A stretch of DNA of 64,000 bases from Candidatus Enterenecus merdae (lineage in GTDB: Bacteria > Bacillota > Clostridia > Oscillospirales > Oscillospiraceae), in contig DVJZ01000026.1 of the NCBI GenBank assembly GCA_018716385.1, forward strand, positions 80,778-144,777, given 5' to 3'. Shown piece by piece: positions 50,807 through 59,097 of the stretch. Every line of letters starts with the position of its first letter. Position 1 is the first letter of the stretch. The position numbers and the translations under genes were made by a program. The notes under the pieces were generated by a model, which had not been told where the DNA came from, made no database searches, and saw only the letters and a program-made list of their open reading frames with translations.

Positions 50807-51838
50807 TCACCCGTCCAAAACTTGCAGCAGGGCCGGGTCTAGGGCCTGGTGATACTTCACGCTCTCCACCGCGGACACCACCGCCCGCAGCTCCAGTTCC
50901 CGCAGGTTCAGATAGGCCACCGCGGTGTACACCGATGGCTTGCCCATCCGCAGCTGCCGCCGGCTGAGCCGGTACAGCATCCCGTCGTACCGGCTCTGCA
51001 GCTGCTCCGGCGCGGCCCCGCGAAAGACGGCGGCGTAAGGGGTCTGTTCGGCCAGCTCCAGCACCGCCTGGGGGTCTGGCGCGGCGCACATGGCCCGGAT
51101 CTGCTCCGGCCCAACCTTATAGTGATAGGGCAGCAGCACGGGCAGGTAGTTGTCCTCCTGGGGGAAGTACTGCTTCATGCGCAGGATGTGCATGAGGTTG
51201 AGCAGATCCACCTGACCGCCCACCGTCTGCTCCAGCAGCCGCCGGGCGTCCCCCGCGTAGCGCCGGGCGATCAGGCGCAGCAGGTGCCGGTAATACACCG
51301 ACCACAACAGCGCCTCCGTCACCCCGTAGTCAGGCAAGGGCTGCCCGGGGCGCAGGCGGCTGAGCGCGTCGTAGAAGATGCTGCCCCGGGCCGCGTCCAC
51401 CAGGCCGGCAAAGTCCGTGCACCGGCGCAGCTGCTCCAGGTCAACCCGGGCCCGGGACACATAGCCCAGGGGCAGCTGCTCCGTCTCCCGGTACAGGCTG
51501 GCGTGCAGCCGCCGCAGCGCGGCCAGGATGCGCTCCAGCTCCGCCTGGCGCACCGGGGCGTCCATCAGCGCCCAGTCGTCCTGGGGCAGGAAGGCCATCA
51601 GCCCCAGCCCCTCCCGGCGCACCTGGGCCCGCAGAGCGTCCTCCAGCCTTTCCCGGGTGACCAGCCCCTCCCCGGCCAAGGACCGAGCCGCCGGGGCCCA
51701 GGCAGGCAGCTGGCCCAGCTGCGCCAGCACCTGCTCCACGCTGTCCAGCCGGGACACCCGTATCAGCTCCCCCCGGCGCAGCCGCCGGCCATACATCGCC
51801 CTGGCCTTGGCCGCCAGGGCTTCGTACCGGGCGCTCAC
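50807..51838 (-). CDS. atpC: V/A-type ATPase subunit C
   Basis: A 343-residue subunit C, the funnel that caps the proteolipid ring and holds the rotor shaft. The family pattern YEALAAKARAMYGRRL is at the N-terminus, and helical repeats include LRMKQYFPQEDNYLPVLLPYHYK. The start is GTG in a GTGA overlap with the stop of the upstream subunit G/H gene, indicating translational coupling. Confidence 0.92.
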   Translation of the reverse strand: MSARYEALAAKARAMYGRRLRRGELIRVSRLDSVEQVLAQLGQLPAWAPAARSLAGEGLVTRERLEDALRAQVRREGLGLMAFLPQDDWALMDAPVRQAELERILAALRRLHASLYRETEQLPLGYVSRARVDLEQLRRCTDFAGLVDAARGSIFYDALSRLRPGQPLPDYGVTEALLWSVYYRHLLRLIARRYAGDARRLLEQTVGGQVDLLNLMHILRMKQYFPQEDNYLPVLLPYHYKVGPEQIRAMCAAPDPQAVLELAEQTPYAAVFRGAAPEQLQSRYDGMLYRLSRRQLRMGKPSVYTAVAYLNLRELELRAVVSAVESVKYHQALDPALLQVLDG

Positions 51839-52155
51839 GGGATGTCCACCGTCTGCCGGAACAGGGTGTCCACCCAGTTGTCGCCGTACCGGACATAGGC
51901 CCGCTCCATCCTGGCGCTGGCCTCGGCCAGGCGGGTCTGCTGGGCCGCGATGGCCCGCTCCTTCTTATCCCGCTCCTCCAGGCGCAGCTTGTCCAGCCGC
52001 TCCTGGGCCCGGGCCATCAGGCCTTCCCGGATCTTCCGGCCCTCCGCCTCCAACCGGCTGTCCAGGCCCTCCAGCTCCTCCCGCGCCTCGTCGGCGATCA
52101 GCCGGGCGGCCCGCTCCGCCTCCAGGATGCGGTCGATCAGCGCCGAGTCCTCCAT
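51835..52155 (-). CDS. V/A-type ATPase stalk subunit G/H
   Basis: A 106-residue, almost entirely helical protein rich in Glu, Ala and Arg (residues 5-85), matching the peripheral-stalk partner of subunit E. It is first in the ATPase operon, as in several clostridial clusters. Sequence alone is low-complexity, so the call depends on context. The ATG follows AAAAGGGGG, and the stop overlaps subunit C. Confidence 0.8.
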   Translation of the reverse strand: MEDSALIDRILEAERAARLIADEAREELEGLDSRLEAEGRKIREGLMARAQERLDKLRLEERDKKERAIAAQQTRLAEASARMERAYVRYGDNWVDTLFRQTVDIP

Positions 52156-52206
52156 AGCAACGCCCCCTTTTGGCCCGGGCCAATCCCCCGAGCCCATTTC
52201 CCCGTC

Positions 52207-52235
52207 ATTGTACCACCCCGGCGTCGAAATGGAAA
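52207..52235 (-). promoter_or_regulatory. Promoter of the V/A-ATPase operon
   Basis: On the minus strand TTTCCA (52235-52230) and TACAAT (52212-52207) are separated by 17 bases, 52 bases before the first subunit gene. Confidence 0.55.
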
Positions 52236-52317
52236 CCGCAATTTCCACAAACATTTGGCCCTTATTGGCCAAAAAGTACACCGTTTGCGAGAATCGCACC
52301 CCCACCGGAATGGGGGA

Positions 52318-52346
52318 TTGCCATCTTTTCCGGGCCGGTATATAAT
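52318..52346 (+). promoter_or_regulatory. lrp promoter
   Basis: TTGCCA (52318-52323) and a perfect TATAAT (52341-52346) are 17 bases apart, about 117 bases before lrp. Confidence 0.8.
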
Positions 52347-52357
52347 GCATTATGCAT
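52345..52357 (+). promoter_or_regulatory. Operator-like palindrome at the lrp transcription start
   Basis: ATGCAT-T-ATGCAT is a 13-base dyad overlapping the last bases of the -10 and the likely start site. Lrp/AsnC proteins often repress their own genes, so this is a candidate autoregulatory site. No binding evidence exists here. Confidence 0.4.
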
Positions 52358-52462
52358 ACAATCACACTGGAGAATTCCTGATGCGTCCGGCTCAGCGGCA
52401 TTCCGCCTGCCGCACGCGCCAGTTTCCAGAGGGCTCCACCCATTTTGCAAGGAGGGACTGCT

Positions 52463-52942
52463 ATGAAAAAGCTGTTGCAGCTGCTGGAGGACGACTGCAC
52501 CCTGACCCACGCCCAACTGGCCTCCCTGTCCGGCCTGAGCGAGGCGGAGGTGGCCGCCGCCATCCAGAAGTACGAGCAGGATCGCGTCATCCTGGGCTAT
52601 ACGGCCATCGTAGACTGGGACCGCACCGACCGGGAGAGCGTCACCGCCCTGATCGAGGTCAACGTCACCCCCCAGCGGGGGGACGGCTTTGACCGGGTGG
52701 CCCGTCGCATCTACCAGTACGACGAGGTGGAGTCGGTCTACTTGATGAGCGGCTCGTTTGACCTGACGGTCATCATCTCGGGCCGTTCCTTGAAAGAGGT
52801 GGCCCTGTTCGTGGGGGAGAAGCTGGCCCCCCTGGAGGACGTCACCGGCACGGCGACCCATTTCATCCTGAAGAAATATAAAGAAAAGCACCTGGTCTTC
52901 CCCAAACAGGAGGCCCAGGAGGAAAGGTTTGTTTTTGAATGA
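52463..52942 (+). CDS. Lrp/AsnC-family transcriptional regulator
   Basis: A 159-residue Lrp-type protein. The N-terminal helix-turn-helix (about 1-45, LTHAQLASLSGLSEAEVAAAI) is followed by the RAM ligand domain (about 60-140) with VESVYLMSGSFDLTVIISG. The family responds to amino acids. Its stop overlaps the aminotransferase start (ATGA), so it probably controls that gene and itself. AAGGAGG lies before the ATG. Confidence 0.92.
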   Translation: MKKLLQLLEDDCTLTHAQLASLSGLSEAEVAAAIQKYEQDRVILGYTAIVDWDRTDRESVTALIEVNVTPQRGDGFDRVARRIYQYDEVESVYLMSGSFDLTVIISGRSLKEVALFVGEKLAPLEDVTGTATHFILKKYKEKHLVFPKQEAQEERFVFE

Positions 52943-54114
52943 TACAGTATGACCAGATCCTGTGCCGGCGCATCCAGGACGTCCCCCCCTCCGGCATCCG
53001 CAAGTACTTTGACCTGCTGGAGGGAATGGACGACGGCATCTCCCTGGGCATCGGCGAGCCCGACTTCCCCACCCCCTGGCACATCCGGGACGCGGGCATC
53101 TACTCGCTGGAGAAGGGCTTTACCAAATACACCCCCAACGCCGGCCTGTCCGACCTGCGCCGGGCCATCAGCCGGTATCTGAAGCGCCGCTTTGACCTGG
53201 ACTACGCCCCCATCGGCCAGGTGCTGGTCACCGTGGGGGGCAGCGAGGGGCTGGACCTGGCCTTCCGCTGCCTGCTGGAGGAGGGGGACGAGGTCATCAT
53301 CCCCACCCCCTCCTTCGTGTGCTACGGCCCGCTGGCCTCCATGTGCCACGGCACGCCCGTGCTGGTGGAGACCAAGGCCGAGCACGAGTTCCGGCTCACC
53401 GCCGACGAGCTGCGCGCGGCCATCACCCCCCGCACCAAGGCCCTGGTGCTGCCCTTCCCCAACAACCCCACCGGCGGCATCATGGGCCGGGAGGACTTGG
53501 AGGCGCTGGCCGAGGTGCTGCGGGGCACCGACATCATGGTGATCTCCGACGAGATCTACGCCGAGCTGACCTATGGCCAGCGCCATGTGTCCATGGCCAA
53601 CCTGCCCGATATGTACGAGCGCACCATCGTCATCAACGGCTTTTCCAAAGCCTACTCCATGACGGGCTGGCGCATGGGCTATGTCTGCGGCCCCCAGGAA
53701 CTGGTGGCCGCCATGACCAAGCTGCACCAGTACGGTATCATGTCCGCCCCCACCACCAGCCAGTACGCCGCCATCGAGGCGCTGGAGAACGGGGATCGGG
53801 ACATCGAGAACATGCGGGAGGAGTACGACGGGCGCCGCCGCTTCCTGGTGGACGGCTTTCGCAAGCTGGGCCTGGACTGCTTTGAGCCACGGGGCGCTTT
53901 CTACACCTTCCCCTGCGTGAAGTCCACGGGCCTATCCAGCGAGGACTTCTGCGAGCGGCTGATCATGGAGGAAAAGGTGGCCGTCATCCCGGGCACCGCC
54001 TTCGGCCCCGGCGGGGAGGGCTATGTCCGGGCCTGCTACGCCGCGTCCATGAAGGACCTGGGGGAGGCCCTGGATCGCATGGGCCGGTTTGTGGAAAAGT
54101 TGAAGCGGGGATGA
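52939..54114 (+). CDS. Class I/II PLP aminotransferase
   Basis: A 391-residue fold-type I aminotransferase. The cofactor lysine is Lys237 in NGFSKAYSMTGWR, Asp204 in VISDEIY contacts the pyridine nitrogen, and PNNPTGG (174-180) and GSEG (101-104) are family motifs. Aspartate, aromatic or branched-chain substrates are all possible. It overlaps the lrp stop by four bases and is followed after 31 bases by thrH. Confidence 0.92.
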   Translation: MIQYDQILCRRIQDVPPSGIRKYFDLLEGMDDGISLGIGEPDFPTPWHIRDAGIYSLEKGFTKYTPNAGLSDLRRAISRYLKRRFDLDYAPIGQVLVTVGGSEGLDLAFRCLLEEGDEVIIPTPSFVCYGPLASMCHGTPVLVETKAEHEFRLTADELRAAITPRTKALVLPFPNNPTGGIMGREDLEALAEVLRGTDIMVISDEIYAELTYGQRHVSMANLPDMYERTIVINGFSKAYSMTGWRMGYVCGPQELVAAMTKLHQYGIMSAPTTSQYAAIEALENGDRDIENMREEYDGRRRFLVDGFRKLGLDCFEPRGAFYTFPCVKSTGLSSEDFCERLIMEEKVAVIPGTAFGPGGEGYVRACYAASMKDLGEALDRMGRFVEKLKRG

Positions 54115-54145
54115 CCCACCCCAAATTGTGACGGGAGTTGACAGG

Positions 54146-54748
54146 ATGAATATCGTATGTTTGGATATGGAGGGCGTGCTGGTCCCAGAGATCTGGATCG
54201 CCTTTGCCCAGGCCAGCGGCATTCCGGAGCTGCGCCGCACCACCCGGGACGAGCCCGACTACGACAAGCTGATGAGCTGGCGGCTGGCCACGCTGCGGGA
54301 GCACGGCCTGGGGCTGAAGCAGATCCAGGCGGTGATCTCCGGCATCGACCCGCTGCCCGGCGCCCGGGCCTTTTTGGACGAGTTGCGCCGGCTCACCCAG
54401 GTCATCATCCTCAGCGACACCTTTGAGCAGTTCGCCCAGCCCCTGATGGAGAAGCTGAACTGGCCCACCCTGTTTTGCAATACGCTGGAAGTGGCTCCCG
54501 ACGGGTCCATCACCGGCTACCGGATGCGCTGCCCCCAGTCCAAGCTCACCACGGTGCGGGCCTTGCAGTCCATGGGCTACGAGACCATCGCCGCCGGGGA
54601 CAGCTTCAATGACCTGGCCATGATCCAGGCCAGCAAGGCGGGGTTCCTCTTCCGCACCACCCCCCAGATCCAAGCCGACCACCCGGAGCTGGAGGCCTTT
54701 GAGGAGTTTGACGACCTGCTGGCCGCCCTGCGGCGCGCCCTGGACTGA
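54146..54748 (+). CDS. thrH: ThrH-type phosphoserine phosphatase/homoserine phosphotransferase
   Basis: A 200-residue HAD enzyme. The catalytic motif reads CLDMEGVLVPEIW, with nucleophile Asp7 and Glu9 in place of the second aspartate, as in Pseudomonas ThrH; ILSDTF is motif II and GDSFNDLAM motif IV. ThrH removes phosphate from phosphoserine and can pass it to homoserine. It links to serine or threonine metabolism and sits between an aminotransferase and a DUF1015 gene. The ATG used follows GGGAG by eight bases. Confidence 0.88.
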   Translation: MNIVCLDMEGVLVPEIWIAFAQASGIPELRRTTRDEPDYDKLMSWRLATLREHGLGLKQIQAVISGIDPLPGARAFLDELRRLTQVIILSDTFEQFAQPLMEKLNWPTLFCNTLEVAPDGSITGYRMRCPQSKLTTVRALQSMGYETIAAGDSFNDLAMIQASKAGFLFRTTPQIQADHPELEAFEEFDDLLAALRRALD

Positions 54749-54787
54749 CGCCCATCCCTCACGCTCAACGGAAAGGAGCCCTGCCCC

Positions 54788-56074
54788 ATGTCAGACGACT
54801 TCTCCGCCCTGCCCTTTCGCCCCGCGGACATCCTGCTGCCCCAAAATTGCGACCTGTCCCTCTGGTCGGTGGTGGCCTGCGACCAGTACACCTCCCAGCC
54901 GGAGTACTGGCAGCGGGTAGAGCAGCGGGTGGGCCGCGCCCCCTCCTCCCTGCGCCTGATCCTGCCGGAGAGCAGCCTGGACGGCCCCCATGTGGAGACG
55001 GACATCATGGAGGTGAACAACACCATGAGCCGCTACCTCCGGGAGGGGCGGTTTACCCAGCTGGACGGGGCCATGGTCTATGTGGAGCGCACCTTGCATG
55101 ACGGGCAGGTGCGCCGGGGCCTGGTGGGTATGGTGGACCTAGAACAGTATGACTATGAGGCGGGTTCCAACGCCCTTGTCCGGGCCACCGAAGGGGTGGT
55201 GCTCTCCCGCATCCCGCCCCGGATCGCGGTGCGCAAGAACGCGCCCATTGAGCTGCCCCACGCCATGCTGCTGTGCGACGACCCACAGCGCACTGTCCTG
55301 GAGCCACTGGCCGGCCAGAAGGACCAGATGGCCTTCCTGTACGACTTCCCCCTCATGGAAAACGGCGGCCGGGTGGCCGGGTGGCTGCTGGGCCCCCGGC
55401 AGCTCGGGCAGGTGGCCGCCGCCCTGGGCCGGCTGGCTGACCCGGCGGCCTTCCGGGCCCGCTACCACACCGGGCCGGACGCGCCGGTGATGCTCTTCGC
55501 CGTGGGGGATGGCAACCACTCCCTGGCCACCGCCAAGGAGTGCTACGAGCGGCAAAAGCGGCTGACCGATCCCCAGGTCTGGGCCACCCTGCCCGCCCGC
55601 TTCGCCCTGTGCGAGCTGGTCAACCTCCACGACGACAGCCTAGCCTTCGCCCCCATCCACCGGGTGGTCTTTCACACCGACCCCCAGGCGCTGCTGGCCG
55701 CGCTGATCCACCGCTTCCCGGGGGCCGGCCGGGGCCGGGGGGAGCAGGGCCAGGTCCTGCACTATGTCCACGCCGACGGGGAAGGGGAGATCACCATCCC
55801 AGATCCCCCCTCCCAGCTCCCCGTGGGCACCTTACAGCTGTTCCTGGACGAGTACCTGAACGGCCACGGCGGCCGGGTGGACTACATCCATGGGGAGGAG
55901 GTGGCCCGTCAGTTCGCCGCCCAGGCGGGCAACCTGGCCTTCCTGCTGCCCGCCCTGGACAAGGCCCAGCTGTTTCCCGGCGTCATCCACGACGGGGTGC
56001 TGCCCCGCAAGACCTTCTCCATGGGCCACGCCCATGACAAGCGGTTCTATCTGGAGGCCCGGAAGATCCGCTGA
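54788..56074 (+). CDS. DUF1015 family protein (ParB/SerK-like)
   Basis: A 428-residue soluble protein of the DUF1015 family. The conserved motif GDGNHSLATAK (about residue 239) resembles the nucleotide-binding DG-HR motif of ParB/SbnI/SerK proteins. DUF1015 genes are frequently near serine-biosynthesis genes in Firmicutes; here the neighbour is thrH. A serine-kinase or nucleotide-dependent role is an inference. AAAGGAG precedes the ATG. Confidence 0.85.
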   Translation: MSDDFSALPFRPADILLPQNCDLSLWSVVACDQYTSQPEYWQRVEQRVGRAPSSLRLILPESSLDGPHVETDIMEVNNTMSRYLREGRFTQLDGAMVYVERTLHDGQVRRGLVGMVDLEQYDYEAGSNALVRATEGVVLSRIPPRIAVRKNAPIELPHAMLLCDDPQRTVLEPLAGQKDQMAFLYDFPLMENGGRVAGWLLGPRQLGQVAAALGRLADPAAFRARYHTGPDAPVMLFAVGDGNHSLATAKECYERQKRLTDPQVWATLPARFALCELVNLHDDSLAFAPIHRVVFHTDPQALLAALIHRFPGAGRGRGEQGQVLHYVHADGEGEITIPDPPSQLPVGTLQLFLDEYLNGHGGRVDYIHGEEVARQFAAQAGNLAFLLPALDKAQLFPGVIHDGVLPRKTFSMGHAHDKRFYLEARKIR

Positions 56075-56110
56075 GCACCGTCCCATTTCACCCAGGAGGG
56101 AGGCCCCGCC

Positions 56111-56950
56111 ATGCAGGTGCAGGCCCACGCCAAGCTGAATCTCACCCTGGACATCCTGGGCAGGCGGGAGGATGGCTATCACGAGATGCAGATGGTGATG
56201 CAGTCGGTCGCCCTGTCCGACCTGCTCACCATCACCCCGGGGACGGGGCAGGTGAGGGCCAACCTGTCCTACCTGCCCGCGGACGGGCGCAATCTGGCCC
56301 AGATGGCCGCGGCCGCCTTCTGCCAAGCCACCGGCCAGGACGTTCCGGTGGACATCGCCATCCAAAAACGCATCCCCGTGTGCGCGGGGCTGGCCGGCGG
56401 CAGCGCCGACGCCGCCGCGGTGCTGCGGGCGCTGAACCAGCACACCCGCGCGGGGCTCACCCCGTTCCAGCTGGCCCAGGTGGGCGCAGGGGTGGGCTCG
56501 GACGTGCCCTACTGCGTGCTGGGGGGCACCGCCCTGGCCGAAGGCAGGGGAGAGCGGCTCACCCCGCTGCCCCCGCTGCCCGTCTGCCAGGTGGTGGTGT
56601 GCAAGCCCCCCTTTCCCGTCTCCACCCCCCGCCTCTTCGCCCGGGTGGACCTGCGAAAAATCACCCGCCGGCCGGATACCGCCGGGGTGGTGGCCGCCCT
56701 GGAGGCGGGCGATCTGGCCGGAGTGGCCCATCGGCTTTACAACGTCTTTGAGGACGTGCTGGAGCCCCGCCGCCGGGCCAAGATCGACGAGATCAAGGCC
56801 CAGCTCATCGACTGCGGCGCCCTGGGCGCCTCCATGACGGGCAGCGGCCCCACGGTCTTCGGCCTGTTTGACAGCCCTCAGGCCGCCCGGCGGGCCGAGC
56901 AGCGGCTGCGGGAGCAGTATCGGGAAGTTTTTCTCACCCAAACGGTATAA
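56111..56950 (+). CDS. ispE: 4-diphosphocytidyl-2-C-methyl-D-erythritol kinase IspE
   Basis: A 279-residue GHMP kinase of the non-mevalonate isoprenoid pathway. The N-terminal AHAKLNLTLDI includes catalytic Lys8, the ATP loop PVCAGLAGGSAD is at 89-100, and the C-terminal MTGSGPTVFG is present. It phosphorylates CDP-methylerythritol. It lies 36 bases after the DUF1015 gene, and spoIIR follows. Confidence 0.96.
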   Translation: MQVQAHAKLNLTLDILGRREDGYHEMQMVMQSVALSDLLTITPGTGQVRANLSYLPADGRNLAQMAAAAFCQATGQDVPVDIAIQKRIPVCAGLAGGSADAAAVLRALNQHTRAGLTPFQLAQVGAGVGSDVPYCVLGGTALAEGRGERLTPLPPLPVCQVVVCKPPFPVSTPRLFARVDLRKITRRPDTAGVVAALEAGDLAGVAHRLYNVFEDVLEPRRRAKIDEIKAQLIDCGALGASMTGSGPTVFGLFDSPQAARRAEQRLREQYREVFLTQTV

Positions 56951-56960
56951 AATGACCTGA

Positions 56961-57001
56961 CACCGTCCACAATGTAGGCACAAACCTACATAAGGACGGT
57001 G
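56961..57001 (+). promoter_or_regulatory. Two-tier hairpin covering the spoIIR ribosome-binding site
   Basis: Outer stem CACCGTCC/GGACGGTG and inner stem TGTAGG/CCTACA, separated by short bulges, lie between ispE and spoIIR. The 3' outer strand contains AAGGACGG, the only purine-rich Shine-Dalgarno candidate, seven bases before the ATG. It may limit spoIIR translation or end ispE transcription. Confidence 0.6.
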
Positions 57002-57008
57002 CGTTTCT

Positions 57009-57638
57009 ATGATCTCCAATAAGCTGCGCCTCTGGGAGGCGGCCCTCTTCCTGGCCCTCGGCCTGACCCTCACCGCCGGCGTGTGGTCCTCGGCCAGCGC
57101 CAGCGCCCTGGCCGGCCAGGTGCTCCGGCTCCATGTGGTGGCCAATTCCGACTCCCCCCAGGACCAGGCCCTCAAGCTCCAGGTGCGGGACGCGGTGCTG
57201 GACCGGGCGGGCGAGCTGCTGGAGGGGGCTTCCTCCCAGGCCGAGGCGGAGCAGATCCTCACCCCCCATCTGGAGGAACTGGGCTGGGCGGCCCGGGCGG
57301 TGCTGGACCAGGCGGGGTGTGACGACGCCGTGGCCGTCAGCCTGGACAACCAATGGTTCCCCACCAAGGTCTACGACGGATTCTCCCTGCCCGCGGGCAC
57401 CTACCGGGCCCTGCGGATCGTCATCGGGGAAGGGCAGGGGCAGAACTGGTGGTGCGTGGTGTTCCCGCCCCTGTGCCTGGCCACGGTCACCGAGGAGGTG
57501 GCCTCCACCGCCACCCAGGCCGGCCTGTCTGAGGACCAGGTGAACCTCATCACCGGCCAGGACGGGGGCTATGTGCTCAAGTTTAAGTTCATGGAGTGGT
57601 GGGACAGCCTGCTCCACATGCTGGGCCTGGGAGATTAG
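57009..57638 (+). CDS. spoIIR: Stage II sporulation protein R
   Basis: A 209-residue protein with an N-terminal signal/anchor (about 8-30) and the SpoIIR domain (LRLHVVANSDSPQDQALKLQVRD at about 39-61). Family knowledge: it is made in the forespore under sigma-F, secreted to the intermembrane space and triggers SpoIIGA to process pro-sigma-E. Its presence marks an endospore-forming lineage. A sigma-F promoter was sought upstream but none fits well. Confidence 0.95.
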   Translation: MISNKLRLWEAALFLALGLTLTAGVWSSASASALAGQVLRLHVVANSDSPQDQALKLQVRDAVLDRAGELLEGASSQAEAEQILTPHLEELGWAARAVLDQAGCDDAVAVSLDNQWFPTKVYDGFSLPAGTYRALRIVIGEGQGQNWWCVVFPPLCLATVTEEVASTATQAGLSEDQVNLITGQDGGYVLKFKFMEWWDSLLHMLGLGD

Positions 57639-57680
57639 CCTCTCCCGTGGCCGGCGGCAGAACCTCGGATGCGGATGGAC

Positions 57681-57717
57681 AAAGCGCCCGGAAGGCCAAT
57701 GCCTTCCGGGCGCTTTT
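57681..57717. terminator. Bidirectional terminator between spoIIR and metQ
   Basis: A 16-bp perfect stem (AAAGCGCCCGGAAGGC with its complement), loop CAAT, with T runs on both strands. It lies between two convergent genes. Confidence 0.85.
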
Positions 57718-57744
57718 ACTCTCCTTTGCAGCGCGGCGGCCCGC

Positions 57745-58617
57745 TCAGTCCAGGGGCACCACGGCCCCCTGGTACTCCTGCTCGATCCAGGTCCTGATCT
57801 CCTCGCTGCGCAGCGCGTCCACCAGGGCCTGGATGGCCTCGTTATTCTCGTTGCCCTCCCGAACGGCCACCACATTGGCGTAGGCCGTGGCGGCGGCGCC
57901 GTCATTGGACTCGATGGCCAGCGCGTCGGCCACATTCAGCCCTGCGTCAATGGCGTAGTTGCCGTTGATGACGGCGATATCCAGGCTGCTCAGGGAGCGG
58001 GGCAGCTGGGCGGCCTCCAGCTCCTCAATCTGATAGTTGTGGGGGTTTTCCACGATGTCCAGCACCGTGGGCTCCAGCCCGGCGTCCTCAGGCAGGGTGA
58101 TCAGCCCCTGCTCCTGGAGCAGCAGCAGCGCCCGGCCGCCGTTGGTGGGATCGTTGGGGATGCCGATGACCGCCCCGTCGGGCAGCTCCTCCAAGCTGGA
58201 CACCCGGCCGGCATAGATGCCGAAGGGCTCGTAGTGGATCTCGCCCACGCTGGCCAGGTGGGTGCCGTGCTCGGTGTTGAAGTTGTTCAGATAGGTGATG
58301 TGCTGGAAGTAGTTGGCGTCGATCTCGCCGGATTCCACCGCGTTGTTGGGCACGATGTAGTCGGTGAACTCCTGGATCTCCAGGGTGATGCCCTGCTCGG
58401 CCAGGATGGGCACCACCTGCTCCAGGATCTCAGCATGGGGGGCGGGGGAGGCGCCCACGGTGATGGTGACGTTCTCCGCCGGGGCGGAGTTCTCCCCGCC
58501 GGCGGCGCTGCCCGTGGGGGCGGCGGAGTTGCCGGAGCCGTCATTACCGCATCCGGCCAGCAGGGACAGGCTGACCGCGCAGGCCAGCGCCAGGGCAAAC
58601 ACTTTCTTCTTCATCAT
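57745..58617 (-). CDS. metQ: Methionine ABC transporter substrate-binding lipoprotein MetQ
   Basis: A 290-residue NlpA/MetQ lipoprotein. The signal ends in LLAGC (Cys22), followed by a Ser/Gly tether and the domain starting ITVGASPAPHAEIL. FTDYIVPN, ANYFQH and GIPNDPTNGGRALLLL are family motifs. It binds methionine and feeds MetI/MetN. It has its own T-box-controlled promoter, apart from metN-metI. AAGGAG is five bases before the first ATG. Confidence 0.95.
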   Translation of the reverse strand: MMKKKVFALALACAVSLSLLAGCGNDGSGNSAAPTGSAAGGENSAPAENVTITVGASPAPHAEILEQVVPILAEQGITLEIQEFTDYIVPNNAVESGEIDANYFQHITYLNNFNTEHGTHLASVGEIHYEPFGIYAGRVSSLEELPDGAVIGIPNDPTNGGRALLLLQEQGLITLPEDAGLEPTVLDIVENPHNYQIEELEAAQLPRSLSSLDIAVINGNYAIDAGLNVADALAIESNDGAAATAYANVVAVREGNENNEAIQALVDALRSEEIRTWIEQEYQGAVVPLD

Positions 58618-58705
58618 GGTAACTCCTTTTCTTGCAATCTTGATCTAAATCATGTGAACCACGCCTTTGTGGGTTTCACCGGGATAGGGCCAAGGGATTG
58701 GCAAA

Positions 58706-58999
58706 AGAAAAACGCCCTTGACCTGCGTCAAGGACGATAGCATACGCTTCGTGGTACCACCTTGCTTCACCCGCACCTCACGGTGCGGGCCTTTGGGGGT
58801 GCGGGACGGAATGTCCGATACCCCTGCGCTATGACGGGCGCCCCCGTCGCGGACTCAAGGGTTTCCCCGTCGCCCGCGCGGCTCCAAGACCATGTTCGGC
58901 GCGGCCTTCGGTACCCGTTTTCAGCTGCCCGGGCTCTCTGCCACCGATCTCCACGCTTACTCTTCTCTTCCTCGCCTTTTTCAACCCTATTCAGTTGAT
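58706..58999 (-). promoter_or_regulatory. T-box riboswitch of metQ (tRNA-Met sensing)
   Basis: Read on the minus strand: an AGAGTAAGCG motif, GAGAGCCC/GCAGCTG-type apical region, ATG at 58893-58891 in GAACATGGTC as the likely methionine specifier on the 3' side of stem I, the T-box AAGGTGGTACCACG (58763-58750), and a 7-bp terminator stem (58716-58722 with 58727-58733) followed by TTTTT. Uncharged tRNA-Met would turn metQ on. Confidence 0.9.
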
Positions 59000-59006
59000 T
59001 GCACTT

Positions 59007-59035
59007 AGTCTACCTGAGAACAGCCCCGGTGTCAA
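59007..59035 (-). promoter_or_regulatory. metQ T-box promoter
   Basis: On the minus strand TTGACA (59035-59030) and TAGACT (59012-59007) are 17 bases apart, immediately before the T-box leader. Confidence 0.85.
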
Positions 59036-59051
59036 TCGGATATGTTGCACA

Positions 59052-59091
59052 GAAGAAAGGCAGGCAAAAGGGCATCCTTTTGTCTGCCTTT
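59052..59091 (-). terminator. Terminator after metI
   Basis: On the minus strand AAAGGCAG-A-CAAAAGG pairs with CCTTTTG-C-CTGCCTTT around a four-base loop, followed by CTTCT. It separates metN-metI from metQ. Confidence 0.7.
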
Positions 59092-59097
59092 CCCAAT

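Noticed and set aside
52253..52272. Repeated TTGGCC between the V-ATPase and lrp promoters
   Set aside because: Two short GC-rich copies at 10-bp spacing could be chance; no regulator or promoter position makes them convincing.
56940..57008. A sigma-F promoter for spoIIR
   Set aside because: GGTATAAAAT and GGCACAAACC were considered, but neither gives a good -10 together with a matching -35 at 15-16 bases.
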